Positions 52,304-60,448 of a DNA stretch of 64,000 nt are shown one piece after another. Source of the stretch: Kitasatospora sp. MAP5-34 (GTDB lineage Bacteria > Actinomycetota > Actinomycetes > Streptomycetales > Streptomycetaceae); contig NZ_JARXZC010000005.1 in NCBI RefSeq assembly GCF_029894335.1, positions 224,110 to 288,109 on the forward strand. The letters are read 5' to 3'. Position numbers and translations under genes: made by a program. The notes below the pieces were generated by a model, which worked only from the letters and a program-made list of their open reading frames with translations, searched no databases and had not been told where the DNA came from. Within the stretch, counting starts at the first letter, position 1; every line of letters begins with the position of its first letter.

Positions 52304-53566
52304 TCACGCCTCGGCGCCCTCCGGGGCGAGCTCGTAGAAGCCGGGGCCGTCCAGGAACCGGATGGTGTTGGCGTCGCGCAGGACTGCTTCCTCCGTCTCG
52401 TGCAGCAGGAGTACGGACCCGGTGTACGTCATGTCGTCGACGGTGCGGGTGATCCGGTCGCCCGGCTGGAGGTAGGTCTGGAGGTTGTGGAAGCTGTCCA
52501 GGCGCCGGACGGCGTCCAGGTCGCGGTACCCCCGCAGCGCCCCTTCGACCGGTGAGACCAGTGCGATGTGACCGACGTGCCGAGCCTTGCGGTAGTCCTC
52601 GTCGGCCAGCCGGTGGAAGCCCTCGGGGTCGAGGTACGCCCGTACCGTCCAGTCGAGCTGGGACTCGCCGATGGCGAGCTGCGCGTGCACGGGCAGCCTG
52701 CCGCCGGAGAGGCGTGCACCGACCTCGACGAGCCTCGGCCCGTCGTTGGTCAGCTTCACCTCAAGGTGCGCCGGACCGTGCTGGATGCCGAGTGCGTCGA
52801 GCACCCGCTCCGTGTACTCGGCCAGCTGGTCCTGCACCTCACCTCGCCGGGCCATCAGGTAGATGCCGTCGACGAGGTCCGACACGCCGTTGACGGAGAG
52901 CCGCGTGGTCCGCCAGATCTCACAGATCCGGTGGTGACCGTCGCGGCTCACCGTGTTGACCATGTACTCGGTCCCGTAGAGGTACTCCTGCGCCACCACC
53001 CCGGCATTGCGCTCGGAGAACACGTTGACGGTCCCGGCCGTCTTCAGGTACGCGGCCACGGACTCCTCGGGCGTGTCGCAGAAGAAGACGTGGTCGTTGC
53101 CCGAGCTCCGGAGCGGCTTCACGACGACGCGGCCGCCCAGGGAGTGGTGCCACTGCGCCAACTCCTCCTCGTCGGTGACCTGGAGCTGACGGGCTCCGGG
53201 GACACCGGCCTGCTTGATCGTCTCGATCATCACGTACTTGTCGCGCCGGGCCTCGCTCAACTCCACGCCGTTGCTGGCGAGTCCGAGCGCCGAGCTGAGC
53301 GCGTCGGCGAGCGGGACGCCGAGCTCACAGCCGGCCACGACGGCCACCGGGGCGTACACGGCGAGGCGTGCGACGGTGGTGGCGAGGTCCTCGTGGACGA
53401 CGGTGTCCGCATAGCCCTCCAGCGCGTACGACGCCTGGTAGACCTGAGGTACCTCCTTGGTGCTCTGCACCCTGATCAGGGTCGCCCCGGCCTGCCGGAA
53501 GTGTTCGGCGAGCTGCACGGCCGGGATGTAGGGATCGACGAGGACGACGTGGCGCAGGGCGGACAT
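52304..53566 (-). CDS. ATP-grasp ligase (L-amino-acid ligase type)
   Basis: A 420-residue enzyme that should join a carboxylate to an amine through an acyl phosphate. It has a Rossmann-like N-terminus (HVVLVDPYIPAVQLAEHF), the ATP-grasp lysine and glycine loop GGRVVVKPLRSSGNDHVFFC and VAQEYLYGTEYMVNTVSRDG, and the magnesium residues in HLEVKLTNDGPRLVEVGARL followed by SGGRLP. This is the arrangement of BacD-like dipeptide ligases. ATG 53566 is preferred; a GTG one codon earlier is possible. It overlaps the MFS stop (TGATG), so the two are translated together. Confidence 0.88.
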   Translation of the reverse strand: MSALRHVVLVDPYIPAVQLAEHFRQAGATLIRVQSTKEVPQVYQASYALEGYADTVVHEDLATTVARLAVYAPVAVVAGCELGVPLADALSSALGLASNGVELSEARRDKYVMIETIKQAGVPGARQLQVTDEEELAQWHHSLGGRVVVKPLRSSGNDHVFFCDTPEESVAAYLKTAGTVNVFSERNAGVVAQEYLYGTEYMVNTVSRDGHHRICEIWRTTRLSVNGVSDLVDGIYLMARRGEVQDQLAEYTERVLDALGIQHGPAHLEVKLTNDGPRLVEVGARLSGGRLPVHAQLAIGESQLDWTVRAYLDPEGFHRLADEDYRKARHVGHIALVSPVEGALRGYRDLDAVRRLDSFHNLQTYLQPGDRITRTVDDMTYTGSVLLLHETEEAVLRDANTIRFLDGPGFYELAPEGAEA

Positions 53567-54741
53567 CACAGGCTCTCTTTCTCAAGGTGGGCAGAAGCGT
53601 CAAGGAAGGCGGGTACGGCTTGCGCGCGTGTGCGCATCGCGGGGCCGGCCAGCAGGGAGACGAGCAGGATGAAGGCGCCGACCGTGGTGAAGCCGAGGGA
53701 CGTGCCCCCGTGGTCCAGGGCCGTGCCGACGACCGGCCCGCCGAGCGCGGCGCCGGCGGCCGTCGCCGTGGAGTACAGACTCAGCGCCGAGGCCCGGGCC
53801 CCGCTCACGGCGAAGGTGCTGGCGGCGGTCGCGGTGGACGCGAAGGCCGGTGCGTTCAGCAGGGCGGCGGGCAGCATCGCCACGGCCAGCCAGGGGACAC
53901 CGCCCACGAGGCCGACGGGGATCGTCACGGCGCCGAGGGCGGCCACGGTCAGAGCGGCCGGGGGACGGCGCGACAGACTCCCGTAGACGAGACCACCGGC
54001 CATCGAGCCCAGGCCGACACCCACCAGGACGGGGCCGATCCACGCCGTCTGGCCGTGCTGCCGAAGCGCTCCGATGATCCCCAACTCCGTGCCGGAGGCG
54101 AACATCCCGGCGGCCAGTGCGCAGGCGCAGGCCGCGACCAGCCCCCGGTTGAGCCACTGGCGCAGCGAGGGCAGCGGGGCGTCCGACGGCCGGTCCTCGG
54201 CGCGGGGTTCCACCCGAGGGTTCCGGACGATCACGGCCAGGCAGTTCACGACCAGCAGCAGCCCGAGTGCCCGGACGGCGAGGGCAGTTGACGTCTGGGT
54301 CGCCAGCACGACAGCGAGCGACGGGCCGATCAGGTACGAGACGGTGGTCAGCATGGAGTCCACGGCGAAGGCCGTGTGACGGTTCTCCTCGGGTACCAGG
54401 CCGGTGATGGCCAGGCGGGAGATCGTCGATCCCTGGACGATGACCAACCCCGACAGCGGGGCGGCGACGAGCAGGGCGGGGTACGGCAGCCCTGCCGCCA
54501 GCCCCCAGAACAGGGCCTGGCTCACGGTGGCGACGATCAGCACCGGCCGCAGCCCGTGCCGGTCGATCCGGCGCCCTTGGAACGGGGAGCCCGCGGCGGC
54601 ACCGGCGGTCCACAGCGCGATGACCAACCCGGCCTGCCCGTAACCGAGTTGCCGGGTGGTCGTCAGATGCAGGGTGAGGACCAGCGGTACGGCCACCAAC
54701 GGGATCTTGATCAACGACCCCAGCAGTAGCATCGACCGCAA
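53566..54741 (-). CDS. MFS exporter, SetB/YdeE-like
   Basis: A 391-residue membrane protein with about twelve helices (LIKIPLVAVPLVLTLHLTTT, LVIALWTAGAAAGSPFQGRR, motif A-like DRHGLRPVLIV). It resembles sugar/amino-acid efflux MFS proteins. The start is uncertain: the first standard codon is TTG at 54741. However, the coding-like segment HAYRRVLGIPGL continues upstream to a CTG at 54777 with AGGAAAGG eight bases before it, matching typical MFS N-termini (YRRVLxxPG). The real start may therefore be that CTG. It is coupled to the ATP-grasp gene and probably exports the cluster product. Confidence 0.85.
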   Translation of the reverse strand: MRSMLLLGSLIKIPLVAVPLVLTLHLTTTRQLGYGQAGLVIALWTAGAAAGSPFQGRRIDRHGLRPVLIVATVSQALFWGLAAGLPYPALLVAAPLSGLVIVQGSTISRLAITGLVPEENRHTAFAVDSMLTTVSYLIGPSLAVVLATQTSTALAVRALGLLLVVNCLAVIVRNPRVEPRAEDRPSDAPLPSLRQWLNRGLVAACACALAAGMFASGTELGIIGALRQHGQTAWIGPVLVGVGLGSMAGGLVYGSLSRRPPAALTVAALGAVTIPVGLVGGVPWLAVAMLPAALLNAPAFASTATAASTFAVSGARASALSLYSTATAAGAALGGPVVGTALDHGGTSLGFTTVGAFILLVSLLAGPAMRTRAQAVPAFLDASAHLEKESL

Positions 54742-54810
54742 TCCGGGGATTCCCAGAACTCGGCGATAGGCGTGCAGTGTTCTTGCCTTTCCTGATTGCG
54801 CTGCTGTGGT

Positions 54811-54866
54811 GTAAGAGCGGTCGCTCCAAGCCGGCGTCCGCCGTGGGTAAGCGCGGTCGCTCCGAG
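54811..54866. repeat. direct repeats between oxygenase and MFS genes
   Basis: GTAAGAGCGGTCGCTCCAAG (54811-54830) recurs as GTAAGCGCGGTCGCTCCGAG (54847-54866), 18 of 20 bases the same and 36 bases apart. The first copy contains the inverted repeat GAGCG-GT-CGCTC. It sits just upstream of the MFS start and may be regulatory. Confidence 0.6.
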
Positions 54867-54873
54867 TCCGAGG

Positions 54874-55608
54874 TCAGTCTGCGATCCAGTACCGGGTGAG
54901 ACGCCGGCGGGTGTCGGTGAAAGATGAACGCGCGTGGAACATTCGGTGGTTGTCCCAGATCAGCATCGCGTCCTCGGGAATGAGGACCGATACTCGGTTT
55001 TCCTGGAAGAAGTCCAGGGCCTGCTGGGCGAGTTCGACGCCCTCGGCACCGAGCGGCGGGTTCTGCGGGCCGGCCGGCTCGTCGAGGTCCTCGGAATAGC
55101 CGCCGGTCTGCAGGAGTGTGCAACTCAGGCGGTTGATCGTGCCGTGTTCCGTCTGCTCGACCAGGGGCTTCCAGAGCCCTTCGACGTCGGAATCCTCCAC
55201 GTAGGACGGCCAGTACAACTCGGCCTCGCGCACCAGCCGTTCGTTGCTACTGCTCAGACCGGCGACGAAGTCGCGCGCGTCGGCGAGCATGGTCTGGCCG
55301 CCGCCGCAGGTGGCCTGGACGCGGCAGTGCAGCGCCAGGTAGCGCGGCGGGGGATTCTGACCGGGAGCCTCGGTGTGCGGCCGCAGGGTATGGGCGCTGC
55401 GGGTGTCACGCACCTTCTCGAAGCCCGGGTGGGCCATGATGTCGTACGCCAACGCCCCGGTGGTCTGCGGGACGACTGTCCCCAGCCGTCCGACCAGGTC
55501 AGCGGCCTCCTGCTGGGTGAGAGGGCCCTGCGTCAGCGCGAATCCACGCGAGGTCAGGTCGCTCACGATCTCGGAAGTTGTGTCATTCACCAGCGTCACC
55601 ACCAGCAT
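54874..55608 (-). CDS. TauD/TfdA-type Fe(II)/2-oxoglutarate dioxygenase
   Basis: A 244-residue non-haem iron oxygenase of the clavaminate synthase-like fold. Iron ligands are His78 and Glu80 in LRPHTEAPGQNPPP (H-x-E form) and distal His225 in WDNHRMFHARSSF. Arg235 or Arg236 in DTRRRLTRYWI should hold 2-oxoglutarate. This group hydroxylates or desaturates amino acids and small molecules. ATG 55608 was chosen; a GTG three codons later is also possible, and longer upstream readings overlap the divergent opine-enzyme gene. It is divergent from that gene by 48 bases and on the same strand as the exporter and ligase. Confidence 0.9.
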   Translation of the reverse strand: MLVVTLVNDTTSEIVSDLTSRGFALTQGPLTQQEAADLVGRLGTVVPQTTGALAYDIMAHPGFEKVRDTRSAHTLRPHTEAPGQNPPPRYLALHCRVQATCGGGQTMLADARDFVAGLSSSNERLVREAELYWPSYVEDSDVEGLWKPLVEQTEHGTINRLSCTLLQTGGYSEDLDEPAGPQNPPLGAEGVELAQQALDFFQENRVSVLIPEDAMLIWDNHRMFHARSSFTDTRRRLTRYWIAD

Positions 55609-55656
55609 AACTCGTAGGATTTGATGAATAGTCAACCATACGAAGAGGCCCTCCAT

Positions 55657-56856
55657 ATGACTAACCTCAGCATCGGTGTACTCGCCTCCACGCATAAGAA
55701 GAACGAGAGGCGCGCCCCCCTCCACCCGGCCCATCTCCCGCTCATCGACGCCGATATCCGTGGCCGGATGTTCCTGGAGGCGGGCTACGGCCACTGGTTC
55801 GGCTTCTCCGACGAGCAACTAGCCCCCCATGTCGCCGGCATACTTTCCCGCCGCGACATCATCGCCGACTGCGACCTCGTCATCATGTTCAAGGCCACTC
55901 CTCGCGATCTCGCCGAACTGAGGGATGGTCAAATCCTTTGGGCAGCACCACACTTCGCCCAGAACATGGAGACGACACAGTTGGCGATCGACCACAAACT
56001 GACCGTCATTTCCATGGAGGCCATGCGCAACCGGCCCGAGGGCAGCGACATCGACCGCTTCGTGTTCCACGGCGTCTGCGAGATCGCCGGCTACTGCTCC
56101 GTCCAGCACGCGCTGCAGTCCGTCGGACGGACCGGGGCGTGGGGCAGGCCGCTGGAGAAGGCGGTCGTGCTCGGCTTCGGCTCCACCGGGCGGGGCGCGG
56201 CGATCGCCCTCCAGGCCCACGGCGTGGGCGGCCTCAGCGTCGTCACCCAGCGCCCGAGCTCCGCCGTCACCCCGCCCTGCGACACCGCGCGGATGGCCCA
56301 ACTCCACTACGACCACGCCGATCCGGCTGCGAGCACCGTGACAGTCGAGGGCCGCACGGTCCCGCTGGTCGCCTTCCTCGCCGAGCACGATGTCGTCGTC
56401 AACTGCGTGATGCAGGACATCAACTCCCCGCAGGTCTACCTCACCGAGGACGACCTGCCCCGCTTCCCCTCCGGCACCCTCATCGTCGACATCTCCTGCG
56501 ACGTCGCCATGGGATTCAGCTGGGCCCGCCCCACCTCCTTCGACGATCCCCTCGTCACGGTCGGCGACCACGTCCGCTACTACGCGGTCGACCACAGCCC
56601 GGCGCTGCTCTGGGACTCCGCCACCTGGGAGCAGAGCCAACCCAGCCTGCACTACCTGCCGATCATCGCCGACCCGCGGGCCTGGGACACCGACGAGACC
56701 GTCCGCCGGGCCATCGAGGTGCGCGAAGGCGTCGTCCAGAACCCCAGCATCCTCGCCTACCAGGGCCGTTCACCGCACTACCCCCACCACCCGCTTGCCG
56801 AGGACACCGCCCAGCCCGATGAGCTCGGCCGCCTCGCGAGCCTCACGGCCGGCTGA
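55657..56856 (+). CDS. N5-(carboxyethyl)ornithine synthase-family opine dehydrogenase
   Basis: A 399-residue NAD(P)H enzyme of the alanine dehydrogenase/PNT superfamily. The closest family recalled is Lactococcus carboxyethylornithine synthase, which reductively couples pyruvate to the side-chain amine of ornithine or lysine. Shared stretches are KKNERRAPLHPAHL, EAGYGHWFGFSDEQL, VCEIAGYCSVQHALQ, the nucleotide loop VVLGFGSTGRGAAIAL, LIVDISCDVAMG and VRYYAVDHSPALLW. ATG 55657 has GAAGAGG eight bases away. An earlier in-frame ATG at 55621/55624 overlaps the promoter region. It is divergent from the oxygenase gene and so probably co-regulated. Confidence 0.88.
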   Translation: MTNLSIGVLASTHKKNERRAPLHPAHLPLIDADIRGRMFLEAGYGHWFGFSDEQLAPHVAGILSRRDIIADCDLVIMFKATPRDLAELRDGQILWAAPHFAQNMETTQLAIDHKLTVISMEAMRNRPEGSDIDRFVFHGVCEIAGYCSVQHALQSVGRTGAWGRPLEKAVVLGFGSTGRGAAIALQAHGVGGLSVVTQRPSSAVTPPCDTARMAQLHYDHADPAASTVTVEGRTVPLVAFLAEHDVVVNCVMQDINSPQVYLTEDDLPRFPSGTLIVDISCDVAMGFSWARPTSFDDPLVTVGDHVRYYAVDHSPALLWDSATWEQSQPSLHYLPIIADPRAWDTDETVRRAIEVREGVVQNPSILAYQGRSPHYPHHPLAEDTAQPDELGRLASLTAG

Positions 56857-56966
56857 CCCCTGCCTGCCCGACCCCCAGCTCCGGCCCGGCCCGTCCGACC
56901 GCTGCCGCGCACCCGCTCGGCATTCACCGCCTGCTCGACCACTCTCTCGGCGAACCACGCGAGAGG

Positions 56967-57050
56967 AACAGTGTCCGCTACGGCGTCCACTGGACCTGGA
57001 CCGGTCCGAAGCTCTACGCCAACTACGCCGGTACCTCCTGGTCCTGGTAA
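56967..57050 (+). pseudogene. possible C-terminal remnant of a small aromatic-rich protein
   Basis: One frame reads SVRYGVHWTWTGPKLYANYA, then GTSWSW and a TAA at 57048-57050. It is strongly aromatic and protein-like, but no start with a ribosome binding site lies upstream in frame. An overlapping GTG frame at 56970 has AGAGGA before it but a low-complexity product. Family unknown. Confidence 0.35.
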
Positions 57051-57060
57051 GCACCGTCAC

Positions 57061-57104
57061 GGTTGGCCCGCCCGCCCGCCCATCAGCGGGCGGGCGGGCC
57101 AACC
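57061..57104 (+). terminator. perfect 19-bp hairpin
   Basis: GGTTGGCCCGCCCGCCCGC (57061-57079) and its exact complement (57086-57104) flank a 6-base loop. It is the strongest hairpin seen in the window and closes the opine-enzyme transcript or the peptide-like frame before it. Confidence 0.88.
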
Positions 57105-57150
57105 GCATGTGTGGCGGCCGCCGGTAGGCCTGTGCACCTGACTCTTCTTC

Positions 57151-57542
57151 GTGGAGTCGCCGGAGCGGAAGAACGTCTACGACGGCACGGTCACACTCGA
57201 CGACCATGGCGAGGCGGCCGTCACGCTGCCGGACTGGTTCGCCGTCCTGAACACCGGGCTCTGCTACCAGCTGACCCCGCTGGACGGCCCGGCGCCGGAC
57301 CTTACGTCGTCCGTCACCCCGGCGGCGGCAGCTTCGAGGTCCGTGGCGGGGTGCCGGGGGCAGAGGTGTGCTGGCAGGTCACCGATGTCCGTCAGGACCC
57401 GTGGGCACGGGCCAACCCCGTGCTGGCCGAGGAGGACAAACCGCCCGAGGAACGCGGGTACTTCCTCCAGCCGGAGGCCCACGGCGAGCCCCCCCGAGCG
57501 CGGCATCTCCGCCCTTCGTCGGACGATCGGAGGATGGCCTAG
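57151..57542 (+). pseudogene. frameshifted remnant of a phage/tail-like conserved protein
   Basis: The frame from 57151 reads ESPERKNVYDGTVTLDDHGE, then PDWFAVLNTGLCYQLTPLDG to about 57300, where a one-base shift is needed. It then continues GSFEVRGGVPGAEVCWQVTD, VRQDPWARANPVLAEEDKPP and ends at 57542. Similar text occurs at the C-terminus of long repetitive phage-tail-like or surface proteins in actinobacteria. No start, so only the end remains. It runs convergently into the Lrp gene. Confidence 0.55.
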
Positions 57543-58003
57543 CTGACGGTGTTCGCCCGAGGCTCTCGCGGGCCTCGGAACGGCAGCGTGCGGCTGAGGA
57601 CGAGGTTGGTGGTGGTGCTGCCGAACTGGGCCAGCGCGTCGACGAGTTCCTCCAGGTGGGCCATCGAGGTGGCCGCCACCTTCAGGACGTAGCAGTCGTC
57701 CCCGGTGGTGCGCAGGCACTCCAGGATCTCCGGGCGCTCCCCGAGCAGCCGGTGCAGCGGCTCGTGCCGGGTCCCCGGGTACTTCAGCCGCACCACCGCC
57801 AGCACCGCGTGTCCGGTCCGCTCCAGATCCACCTCGGCCCGGTACCCCGTGATCACCCGGGCCGCCTCCAGCCGCCGCACCCGCTCGGTCGTCGCCGACG
57901 CGCTCAGGTTCACCCGCCGCGCCAACTCCGTGTACGCGATCCGGCCGTCCCGTTGGACCTCGTCCAGGATCGCCCAGTCCGTCGCGTCAAGACTCTCGGT
58001 CAT
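57539..58003 (-). CDS. Lrp/AsnC-family regulator
   Basis: A 154-residue feast/famine regulator. The N-terminal helix-turn-helix is RIAYTELARRVNLSASATTE (about 21-40). The C-terminal RAM domain has VRLKYPGTRHEPLHRLLG and TTGDDCYVLKVAATSMAHLE, where amino acids bind in homologues. ATG 58003 is divergent from the F420-type oxidoreductase by 94 bases, so it may regulate that gene pair as well as itself. Confidence 0.92.
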   Translation of the reverse strand: MTESLDATDWAILDEVQRDGRIAYTELARRVNLSASATTERVRRLEAARVITGYRAEVDLERTGHAVLAVVRLKYPGTRHEPLHRLLGERPEILECLRTTGDDCYVLKVAATSMAHLEELVDALAQFGSTTTNLVLSRTLPFRGPREPRANTVS

Positions 58004-58097
58004 CCGGCCAGATTACCGGTGAATCCACGGTCGAACCGCCCCTGAACAGGCAGGAATCCCTTCTGGCGGCCCAAGTCGGCTGACTAGGCTGCGGGTT

Positions 58098-58961
58098 GTG
58101 AAGATCGGAGTCAACATCCTCAATTTCGGCCCCGGCACCGACCCGGGTGTCCTGCGGAGCTGGGCCCAGACCGTGGAGGGCCTGGGCTTCGACCTGCTGA
58201 TGGTCTCGGACCACGTCGCCATCACGCCCGACGTCGCCGTGCGCTATCCGGGCCCCTTCTACGAGCCCTTCACCACTCTGTCCTGGCTGGCCGGCCTGAC
58301 CACCCGGGTCCGGCTCGGCACGACGGTCCTCATCGCCCCCTACCGGCACCCGCTGCTCACCGCCCGGATGGCGGCCAACCTCGATCAACTCAGCGGCGGC
58401 CGGCTGGTCCTCGGCGTGGGGGTGGGCTGGGCACGGCAGGAGTTCGCGGCTCTCGGGATCCCGTTCGAACAGCGTGGACGCCTGACCGACGATCACCTGC
58501 GCGACGTCCGGGCGGCCTGGGCGGACACCGCCGACTACGGAACCCGGAGCATCCCGGTCTGGGTCGGCGGCAACAGCGACGCGGGGATACGCCGGGCCGT
58601 ACGGCTCGGGGACGCCTGGCATCCGCTGCGCTGCACCGTGCCGTGGCTGCGTGAAGCCGTGGTCAGGCTCAAGGCGTCCGCAGACGAGCAACAGCTCCCG
58701 GTGCCCGCCTTCGCCCCCCGGATCGCTCTCAAACTCACCTCGGTACCGGTCAGCGGACCGGAACGGCTCGCCGGTGAGGGCACGATCGAGCAGATCGTGG
58801 ACGACCTCGACCAACTGCGCCTGTTGGGCGCCGAGACCGTCGTCCTCGACCCCTACAGCGGAGACCCCCGCGAGACCTGCCACCCGCAGGCGGGCTGGCA
58901 GGCACTCGCCACGGTGGCCGCGCAGTTCTACCCTCCCCGCACCAGAACGGAGCAGTCATGA
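58098..58961 (+). CDS. LLM-class (probably F420-dependent) oxidoreductase
   Basis: A 287-residue luciferase-like TIM-barrel oxidoreductase. It has LGFDLLMVSDHVAITPDVAV (about 29-48), LTTRVRLGTTVLIAPYRHPL, then ANLDQLSGGRLVLGVGVGWA, the conserved cofactor-site stretch, and IPVWVGGNSDAGIRRA. F420 rather than FMN is inferred from the actinobacterial host and this subgroup. GTG 58098 is the first good start. It overlaps the deaminase gene by 4 bases (ATGA). Confidence 0.9.
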   Translation: MKIGVNILNFGPGTDPGVLRSWAQTVEGLGFDLLMVSDHVAITPDVAVRYPGPFYEPFTTLSWLAGLTTRVRLGTTVLIAPYRHPLLTARMAANLDQLSGGRLVLGVGVGWARQEFAALGIPFEQRGRLTDDHLRDVRAAWADTADYGTRSIPVWVGGNSDAGIRRAVRLGDAWHPLRCTVPWLREAVVRLKASADEQQLPVPAFAPRIALKLTSVPVSGPERLAGEGTIEQIVDDLDQLRLLGAETVVLDPYSGDPRETCHPQAGWQALATVAAQFYPPRTRTEQS

Positions 58962-59386
58962 CCACACCCGACGACCACGCCCTCCTCCGGCAGGCCATCG
59001 CCCTCGCGGCCAAGGCCCGCGAGGGCGGTGACCCGCCGTTCGGGTCGCTGCTGGTGGCGCCGGACGGGACGGTGCTGGCAGCGGAGCACAACACCACCCT
59101 CACCGACCAGGACATCACCGCCCACCCGGAACTGAAGCTGGCTCGGTGGGCCGCGAGGGAACTGGACGCGGCCACGGCGGCGCGGACCACGATGTACACC
59201 AGCTGCCAGCCGTGCGGGATGTGCGAGGCGGTCATCCAGCAGGCGGGGCTACGGCGGGTGGTGTTCGCCCTGTCCAACGAACAGCTCCTGGACATCAGGC
59301 CGGGCAGCGGCCGGCCGCCCGTGCCGCAGGACGGCCCCGCGCTGCTCGACGAGGTGCGAGCCGTGGTCGAGGGGTACTACCGCTGA
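58958..59386 (+). CDS. nucleoside/nucleobase deaminase (CDA fold)
   Basis: A 142-residue zinc deaminase related to guanine and tRNA-adenosine deaminases. The motifs are GGDPPFGSLLVAPDGTVL, the catalytic HPELKLARWA (His-Pro-Glu instead of the more common His-Ala-Glu) and the zinc cysteines in TSCQPCGMCEAVIQQ. ATG overlaps the oxidoreductase stop, so the two products may act on related heterocycles or simply share a promoter. Substrate unknown. Confidence 0.9.
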   Translation: MTTPDDHALLRQAIALAAKAREGGDPPFGSLLVAPDGTVLAAEHNTTLTDQDITAHPELKLARWAARELDAATAARTTMYTSCQPCGMCEAVIQQAGLRRVVFALSNEQLLDIRPGSGRPPVPQDGPALLDEVRAVVEGYYR

Positions 59387-59430
59387 GCTCGGGGAAGATC
59401 TTGTAGAAGTACGCCGGGCCGTCCTGCGGA

Positions 59431-59465
59431 GCGCGCCGCCCCGCCCGTACGGGCGGCGGCGCGCC
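59431..59465. terminator. GC-rich bidirectional hairpin
   Basis: GCGCGCCGCC and GGCGGCGGCGCGCC surround a CGCCCG-TAC-GGGCG centre. It lies between the convergent deaminase and pirin genes. Confidence 0.65.
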
Positions 59466-59517
59466 GTGGCTGCGGTCCACCGCGCGCCGCCGCACTCGTG
59501 CGCCGGCTCAGCGGGCC

Positions 59518-60291
59518 CTACCTGGAAGCGACGGTGGCGTGCATCTCCCACACCAGGATCTCCGCCGGCTCGACTGCGGTGACCTTCTGCCCGCCGATCG
59601 CGGTGAAGCGCACGGCGTCGCCGGCGGCCAGCGGGCCGACACCTTCCAGGGCGACGTTGCCGCGCGGGACGAACAGGTGCACGAAGGGGGCGTCGGGCAG
59701 CTCGACGCTCTGGCCGGGCTGCAGGCGGGCCGCATGCAGCGCCGCGTAGCGGTTCTTGATGCGGATGGCGGACGCGCCGGCGTGCCGGTCCATTCCGGAG
59801 GCGACCGGGATCAGGCCGCCGGACAGCAACTCGTCGTCGATTTCGAGCTGTTCGTAGCCCGGGGTGATGCCGCCCTCGTCGGGGACGACCCACATCTGGA
59901 CGAAGTGGACGGGGGCGGTGTGGGCGTCGGCACCGCTGAGGCGCCAGGAGTCGTTCTTCTCCGAGTGCAGGATGCCGGTGCCGGCGCTCATGCGCTGGGC
60001 GAGTCCGGGGTAGATCACGCCGGAGTGGCCGGTGGAGTCCTGGTGGACCAGGGAACCCTGCAGCACCCAGGTGACGATCTCCATGTCGCGGTGCGGGTGG
60101 GTCTCGAATCCGCTGCCCGGCCGGACGATGTCGTCGTTGTTGACGAGCAGCAGGCCGTGGTGGGTGTTGGCGGGATCGAAGTGTCCGCCGAACGAGAACG
60201 AGTGCTTGGAGTCCAGCCAGTCGATTTTCGTGCCGGAGCGCTCGCCGGCGCGGCGGACGTCGATCTGCGGCTGGTTCGCGGTGGTGTTCAA
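59518..60291 (-). CDS. pirin family protein (second copy)
   Basis: A 257-residue cupin pair. The N-terminal metal site is GFETHPHRDMEIVTWVLQGS and GTGILHSEKNDS, and HSFSFGGHFDPANTHHGLLL is the family start region, giving the YhhW/quercetinase-like subgroup distinct from the pirin at 26 kb. TTG 60291 with AAAGGA was chosen. A TTG at 60384 would add 31 unsupported residues and overlap the breakpoint region before oppD. Confidence 0.88.
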   Translation of the reverse strand: MNTTANQPQIDVRRAGERSGTKIDWLDSKHSFSFGGHFDPANTHHGLLLVNNDDIVRPGSGFETHPHRDMEIVTWVLQGSLVHQDSTGHSGVIYPGLAQRMSAGTGILHSEKNDSWRLSGADAHTAPVHFVQMWVVPDEGGITPGYEQLEIDDELLSGGLIPVASGMDRHAGASAIRIKNRYAALHAARLQPGQSVELPDAPFVHLFVPRGNVALEGVGPLAAGDAVRFTAIGGQKVTAVEPAEILVWEMHATVASR

Positions 60292-60448
60292 CTCGTGTGT
60301 CCTTTCGGGCGGTCCGGGAGCTCTCGCGAGGCCCCGGCGGTGTCTCGCGGCACCCTGCACGACAGAACATAGTCCACCATTCAACTATTCCGGGTCGCTG
60401 CGGCTGGTCCGGTCCTGCGCCGCAGGCGTGCGCACCAACTCGGCGGCC

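Noticed and set aside
56900..57050. Lactococcin-972-like bacteriocin gene
   Set aside because: The aromatic end is only loosely similar, with no signal peptide or immunity/ABC genes.
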